From Sphingobium cupriresistens (GTDB lineage Bacteria; Pseudomonadota; Alphaproteobacteria; Sphingomonadales; Sphingomonadaceae), in assembly GCF_004152865.1 (NCBI RefSeq), contig NZ_SEOO01000012.1, positions 44,766-108,765 on the forward strand: 64,000 nt of DNA, given 5' to 3'. How positions within the stretch are numbered: position 1 is the stretch's first letter; the number at the start of each line of letters is the position of its first letter. This document shows positions 60,970 through 64,000 of the stretch, piece by piece. Both the position numbers and the translations under genes were made by a program. The notes under the pieces were generated by a model, which ran no database searches, was not told the origin of the DNA, and worked only from the letters and a program-made list of their open reading frames with translations.

Positions 60970-63087
60970 TCATTCGGCGGCGATCGCGTAAGCCGCCTCG
61001 TCATCATCAAGGAACGCGGGTAATTCGAGCCCTTCACGATCAACGTCGGGCACAGCGCCGTGACCACCGTCGGCGTCGGGCGTGCGCAGCGGCTCTGGAA
61101 GCCAGTGGGCATCTTCCAGCAGCCGTTCCGCTTCGCGGGCCATGTCGCCTTTTTTCAGGTGATCAATCATGCCAGCGAACTGCTCCCCGCGCGCTTCGGT
61201 CACATCGGCAAGGATGCGCGGCTTGGTCACGCTGCGGAAATAGCCATCGACAGTGGGCTTCCAGCCTGCCGCGACGACATCAAGACCAACGGCATGCGCC
61301 AGCACGTGGCTGTGAGCGATGCGGCGTGCAACGCTATGCGTCGACACCCGGCCATTGTCGTATTTGGGGACGATCTCGGCCTGAGCATTCACCGCCAGCG
61401 ATGTGCAATGGGCAAACAGACTGGCCTGTTCATCGGCGTCGAAGGCCAGAAGCGCGTCCCAAAGCTCCTTGTCGGACTCCGGTAGTCGATCCTGCCAGCG
61501 CTTCATGCGCTCGGCGATGGCCCGCGCGGGCGCACTGTCGCGCAGACCTGCAGGTGGATTGGCAAAGGACACCCGATTGAGCGACAGTTGCAGACAGCTC
61601 TCGCGGCTGTAGCTGTAGAAGGTGTCGAGCACGAGCGCGTGCAACACCGTCGCGAAGGCTGTGGCGGGACTTTGGGCAAAGGCATCCTGCAACGCGAGCG
61701 TGCGCCAGGCGGTCAGGTCGGCAACCAAGCGGTCGGGCAACGGCTTGAGGATGTCATCGTCGGAATCTTCTTCATCAGTTCCGGTAGGTGCCGAACCGCT
61801 GGCGCTTGGTGCGGTCCCGTTGTGGTTTGCGCCAGGCATTGGCTCGCCCGAAACGGGATCGACCCCGGAGCCATCGTCTTCGCCGCTCACTTCCGCCACC
61901 GGCTCGTCTTCGGCTCGGACATAGCCACGCTCAATGCAAAGCGAACCATCCGCCTCGATCGTCACAAAGGCACCGGCGATTGCCATTTCGGCAGGATCGA
62001 AAATCATGGGCCGGTCGACCAGCTGGCCGATTTCCGTTTCAAGCCCTTCGATCCGCGCATAGACGTCTTGCTGCACGTTGGGGTCGTCGGCCCATTCGGT
62101 CTCGATCTGCTCGATTTCAGCCTGAAGCACCGTGAGCCTTGCCTGCTCGTCCTCAGTCATGGGCAATTCTGCGCCAACGATCTCACGGTGTCCGTTGGTC
62201 GCATTCCATGGCTGGTCGACGGCAGTCGCCACCCATTTCCAGCCTTCGGTGCCAATGCGGTTGCCCTCGGCGGCAAGTTTCGCGTCGACCAAGCGGTCGA
62301 GCAGTGCGGGATCGGTGAGCCAGCCCCCGTCATCGTCCTCGAACAGGTCGCGCATCACGCCGCCGCCAGCCGCGACATAGGCATCGACGGTCACGAACCG
62401 CACCCGCTTGTCGGCAACCCGGACGCTGTTTTCCGTCAGGCGCTGGCGGATGTAGGCGGCGGATTTGTTGAAGCTGTGGGTAAGCATTTCCCACACCTGC
62501 TCCTGGCGCTCATGATCTTCGGACACGGTGAACGCCATCAACTGGTCCAGCGACATGCCGTCCTCGGCGTAAATGTCGTGGAGTTTGGGCGAAACCGACG
62601 CCAGTTTGAGACGCTGGCGCACGACGGCGGGCGTGGTCATGAAATGCGCGGCGATGTCTTCGGCGGCGCTACCCTTGTCTACCATGGCCTGCATGGCCCG
62701 GAACTGGTCGAGCGGATGCAACTGTTCCCGGTGCGCGTTTTCGGCATAGCTGTCTTCTTCCGCCGAGACGTCATTGTCCGCCGCCTTGACGATGCAGGGA
62801 ATGGGAGCAGTGCGCGCCAGGCGCTTCTGTTTCACCAGATGTTCAAGGGCACGGTAGCGTCGGCCACCGGCCGGAACTTCGAAGATGCCGGTCTCCTGAC
62901 CTTCGGCATCAAGTACCGGGCGCACGTTGAGGCTCTGAAGCAAAGTCCGGCGCGCGATATCCTCAGCAAGTTCGGGGATCGACACGCCGGCCTTCACGCG
63001 GCGGACATTGGATTGTGACAGGATCAGATGGTCGAAGGGAATGTCACGCGACGGGCTGAGGGTGATTTTTGCAGGCTGTCTGGCCAT
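60970..63087 (-). CDS. ParB/Spo0J-type partition protein, large form
   Basis: A 705-residue ParB-like protein of plasmid/ICE backbones. The N-terminal ParB nuclease-like fold has LILSQSNVRRVKAGVSIPEL, VPAGGRRYRALEHLV and ENAHREQLHPLDQFRAM; the KorB-like helix-turn-helix follows (AAEDIAAHFMTTPAVVRQRL). A long C-terminal extension of about 450 residues includes an acidic linker (SGEDDGSGVDP, then DEEDSDDDIL). Ordinary ParB proteins have about 300 residues. Role in segregation or gene control of the element is inferred. ATG 63087 follows GGAGACCTGCC; the frame extends to 63192 without conservation. Confidence 0.9.
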   Translation of the reverse strand: MARQPAKITLSPSRDIPFDHLILSQSNVRRVKAGVSIPELAEDIARRTLLQSLNVRPVLDAEGQETGIFEVPAGGRRYRALEHLVKQKRLARTAPIPCIVKAADNDVSAEEDSYAENAHREQLHPLDQFRAMQAMVDKGSAAEDIAAHFMTTPAVVRQRLKLASVSPKLHDIYAEDGMSLDQLMAFTVSEDHERQEQVWEMLTHSFNKSAAYIRQRLTENSVRVADKRVRFVTVDAYVAAGGGVMRDLFEDDDGGWLTDPALLDRLVDAKLAAEGNRIGTEGWKWVATAVDQPWNATNGHREIVGAELPMTEDEQARLTVLQAEIEQIETEWADDPNVQQDVYARIEGLETEIGQLVDRPMIFDPAEMAIAGAFVTIEADGSLCIERGYVRAEDEPVAEVSGEDDGSGVDPVSGEPMPGANHNGTAPSASGSAPTGTDEEDSDDDILKPLPDRLVADLTAWRTLALQDAFAQSPATAFATVLHALVLDTFYSYSRESCLQLSLNRVSFANPPAGLRDSAPARAIAERMKRWQDRLPESDKELWDALLAFDADEQASLFAHCTSLAVNAQAEIVPKYDNGRVSTHSVARRIAHSHVLAHAVGLDVVAAGWKPTVDGYFRSVTKPRILADVTEARGEQFAGMIDHLKKGDMAREAERLLEDAHWLPEPLRTPDADGGHGAVPDVDREGLELPAFLDDDEAAYAIAAE

Positions 63088-63226
63088 GGCAGGTCTCCAG
63101 GACGGGCCGCCGCGAGACACTCTCTCGGCTTCCAAGCCCGTCACGAAGGCCCTGGCCTTCCTCTTCCTCTCTGGCCGCCGCAGGCGGGCCACCCAGCGAT
63201 CTTGCAGGTCGCCAGGCTACCAGATT

Positions 63227-63625
63227 TCAGCCATCCCCTTCTTGCATGGCACGTTCCCTCAGCAGCTTTTCAGCGCCCGGGATCGAACCGGCCTGACGGG
63301 CTGCCGCGACGTAGGCCGATATGGGCAACGCGGTGTCGAAGAGGATATCCCGCTCGATACCGAGGGCGAACGGCAGGCGCAGCGACTGCAATTCCCGCAA
63401 TGAGAAGCTGCCGAGTTCGGGGCAGCCAAGGCCGAGATCGGCAAGGCCGAACAGGATGCCGTCCTCGTCGAGTTCGGTGGCAAGCCAAGTGGCCGCGCCA
63501 AGCGGATTGAAGAAGCGGACAACGGGAACCGGATCAGGCTCTCGTTCGCCTTGTGCCTGCGCATTGCGGCGCGCGTGCATGTTCGCGAGCAAGGCCGCGC
63601 GAATTTCGGGGGTGAGCAGGTTCAT
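63227..63625 (-). CDS. DUF2958 family protein
   Basis: A 132-residue protein with the DUF2958 layout: LLTPEIRAALLANMHAR at the N-terminus, then VVRFFNPLGAATWLATELD, EDGILFGLADLGLGCPELGS and LPFALGIERDILF. These small proteins are common next to ArdC-like antirestriction genes on alphaproteobacterial plasmids, as here, and have no proven activity. The start overlaps the stop of the ArdC-like gene by 4 bp. Confidence 0.9.
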   Translation of the reverse strand: MNLLTPEIRAALLANMHARRNAQAQGEREPDPVPVVRFFNPLGAATWLATELDEDGILFGLADLGLGCPELGSFSLRELQSLRLPFALGIERDILFDTALPISAYVAAARQAGSIPGAEKLLRERAMQEGDG

Positions 63626-63921
63626 GCCGCCAACCTCCCTTCCAGCTCGAAGCCGTCGGCTTCGTCCTCACCAGCGACATCAACATCAGTCGATGCGGTG
63701 TCACGACAGGCGAGGATATAATCTGCCGCCTTGGAGGCAGCGCTGGCGGCGCGCAGGATGGCGCGATTGTCTTCCCGGATAATCTGGAGCCACGAGCCGA
63801 TGTAGTCAGCGTGGCGAACGCTTGGCACAATCCCGAGCGCGGCGCAGATGAAGGCTCCCGCCATTTCGGCAATATATCCTGACAGTCCAGCGAAAAATGG
63901 CGGTTGGAAGGTGAAAACCAT
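63622..63921 (-). CDS. Truncated ArdC-like antirestriction protein, C-terminal part
   Basis: A 99-residue product in which IAEMAGAFICAALGIVPSVR and DYIGSWLQIIREDNRAI, then ASAASKAADYIL, match the C-terminal metallopeptidase-like part of ArdC antirestriction proteins. The first 20 residues (MVFTFQPPFFAGLSGY) do not match, and the ssDNA-binding N-terminal domain and HExxH site are absent. ATG 63921 has GGAGG 7 bases upstream, so the short frame may be translated. It is either a deletion product or a stand-alone C-terminal form. Confidence 0.6.
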   Translation of the reverse strand: MVFTFQPPFFAGLSGYIAEMAGAFICAALGIVPSVRHADYIGSWLQIIREDNRAILRAASAASKAADYILACRDTASTDVDVAGEDEADGFELEGRLAA

Positions 63922-64000
63922 CGGTGCCTCCAGCACTGCCCAAAAACCCCATGGCTCCCCCGAGGCGGGGGTGGGCGGCGAGAACGACCGGAGAGGCCCG

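Noticed and set aside
1..64000. CRISPR arrays, rRNA genes, replication origin
   Set aside because: No regularly spaced repeats, rRNA-like sequence or repA/iteron array was seen in the window; only the short repeats listed.

Overview
The window reads as chromosome plus integrated mobile DNA from a high-GC alphaproteobacterium, most likely a sphingomonad. The reasons are the protein styles (NodT/EmrAB efflux set, TonB-dependent receptors, DUF2946), the plasmid/ICE backbone genes typical of that group (DUF736, DUF2493, toprim, strawberry-notch helicase, DUF7007, ParB, DUF2958, ArdC) and the aerobic cobalamin pathway. Assignment is from recognised protein families only; no search was run.

Layout. 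1-6.6 kb looks like ordinary chromosome: the 5' end of a mannose-1-phosphate guanylyltransferase gene, a decayed IS5-type transposase, an ohr-ohrR peroxide-stress pair with a clear operator, and a TetR-regulated tripartite drug-efflux operon. At 6928-6972 lies the 3' part of a tRNA-Gly(GCC) gene without its 5' half, next to a P4-type tyrosine integrase: one end (att) of an integrated element that apparently fills the rest of the window. The other end was not seen.

Inside the element, 8.5-11 kb carries toxin-antitoxin type genes (a cysteine-less MqsA-like antitoxin and an AbiEi-like/HipA fusion with tandem operators). 11-17.4 kb is a six-gene minus-strand operon: TetR, HlyD adaptor, FtsX-type permease, ABC ATPase, DUF2946 and a TonB receptor, possibly for copper. 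A methyltransferase, a DUF736 protein and a Xre-RES toxin-antitoxin pair follow. 20.8-46.1 kb is a near-complete oxygen-dependent vitamin B12 locus in two units, each headed by a cobalamin riboswitch: a BtuB-like receptor, NiCoT cobalt/nickel transporter and HTH protein; and a run of about 20 overlapping genes from cobW to cobU. cobK is the one gene on the other strand. cobA, the small cobaltochelatase subunits CobS/CobT and the corrinoid reductase CobR are absent and would have to come from elsewhere.

46.3-64 kb is element backbone (DUF2493, toprim primase-like, methylase-helicase, DUF7007, ParB, DUF2958, truncated ArdC), interrupted at 53.2-58.8 kb by a plus-strand defence cassette. The cassette has an ABC-three-component system with an alpha/beta-hydrolase effector (three overlapping genes) and a retron-type reverse transcriptase fused to a trypsin-like protease. 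Just before the RT gene a 15-bp inverted repeat encloses 86 nt and looks like the a1/a2 stem of a retron ncRNA. The most notable observations are this RT-protease retron with its candidate ncRNA, the neighbouring ABC-3C system, the B12 pathway carried as cargo of an integrative element, the two riboswitches that share an expression platform, and the antisense placement of cobK.
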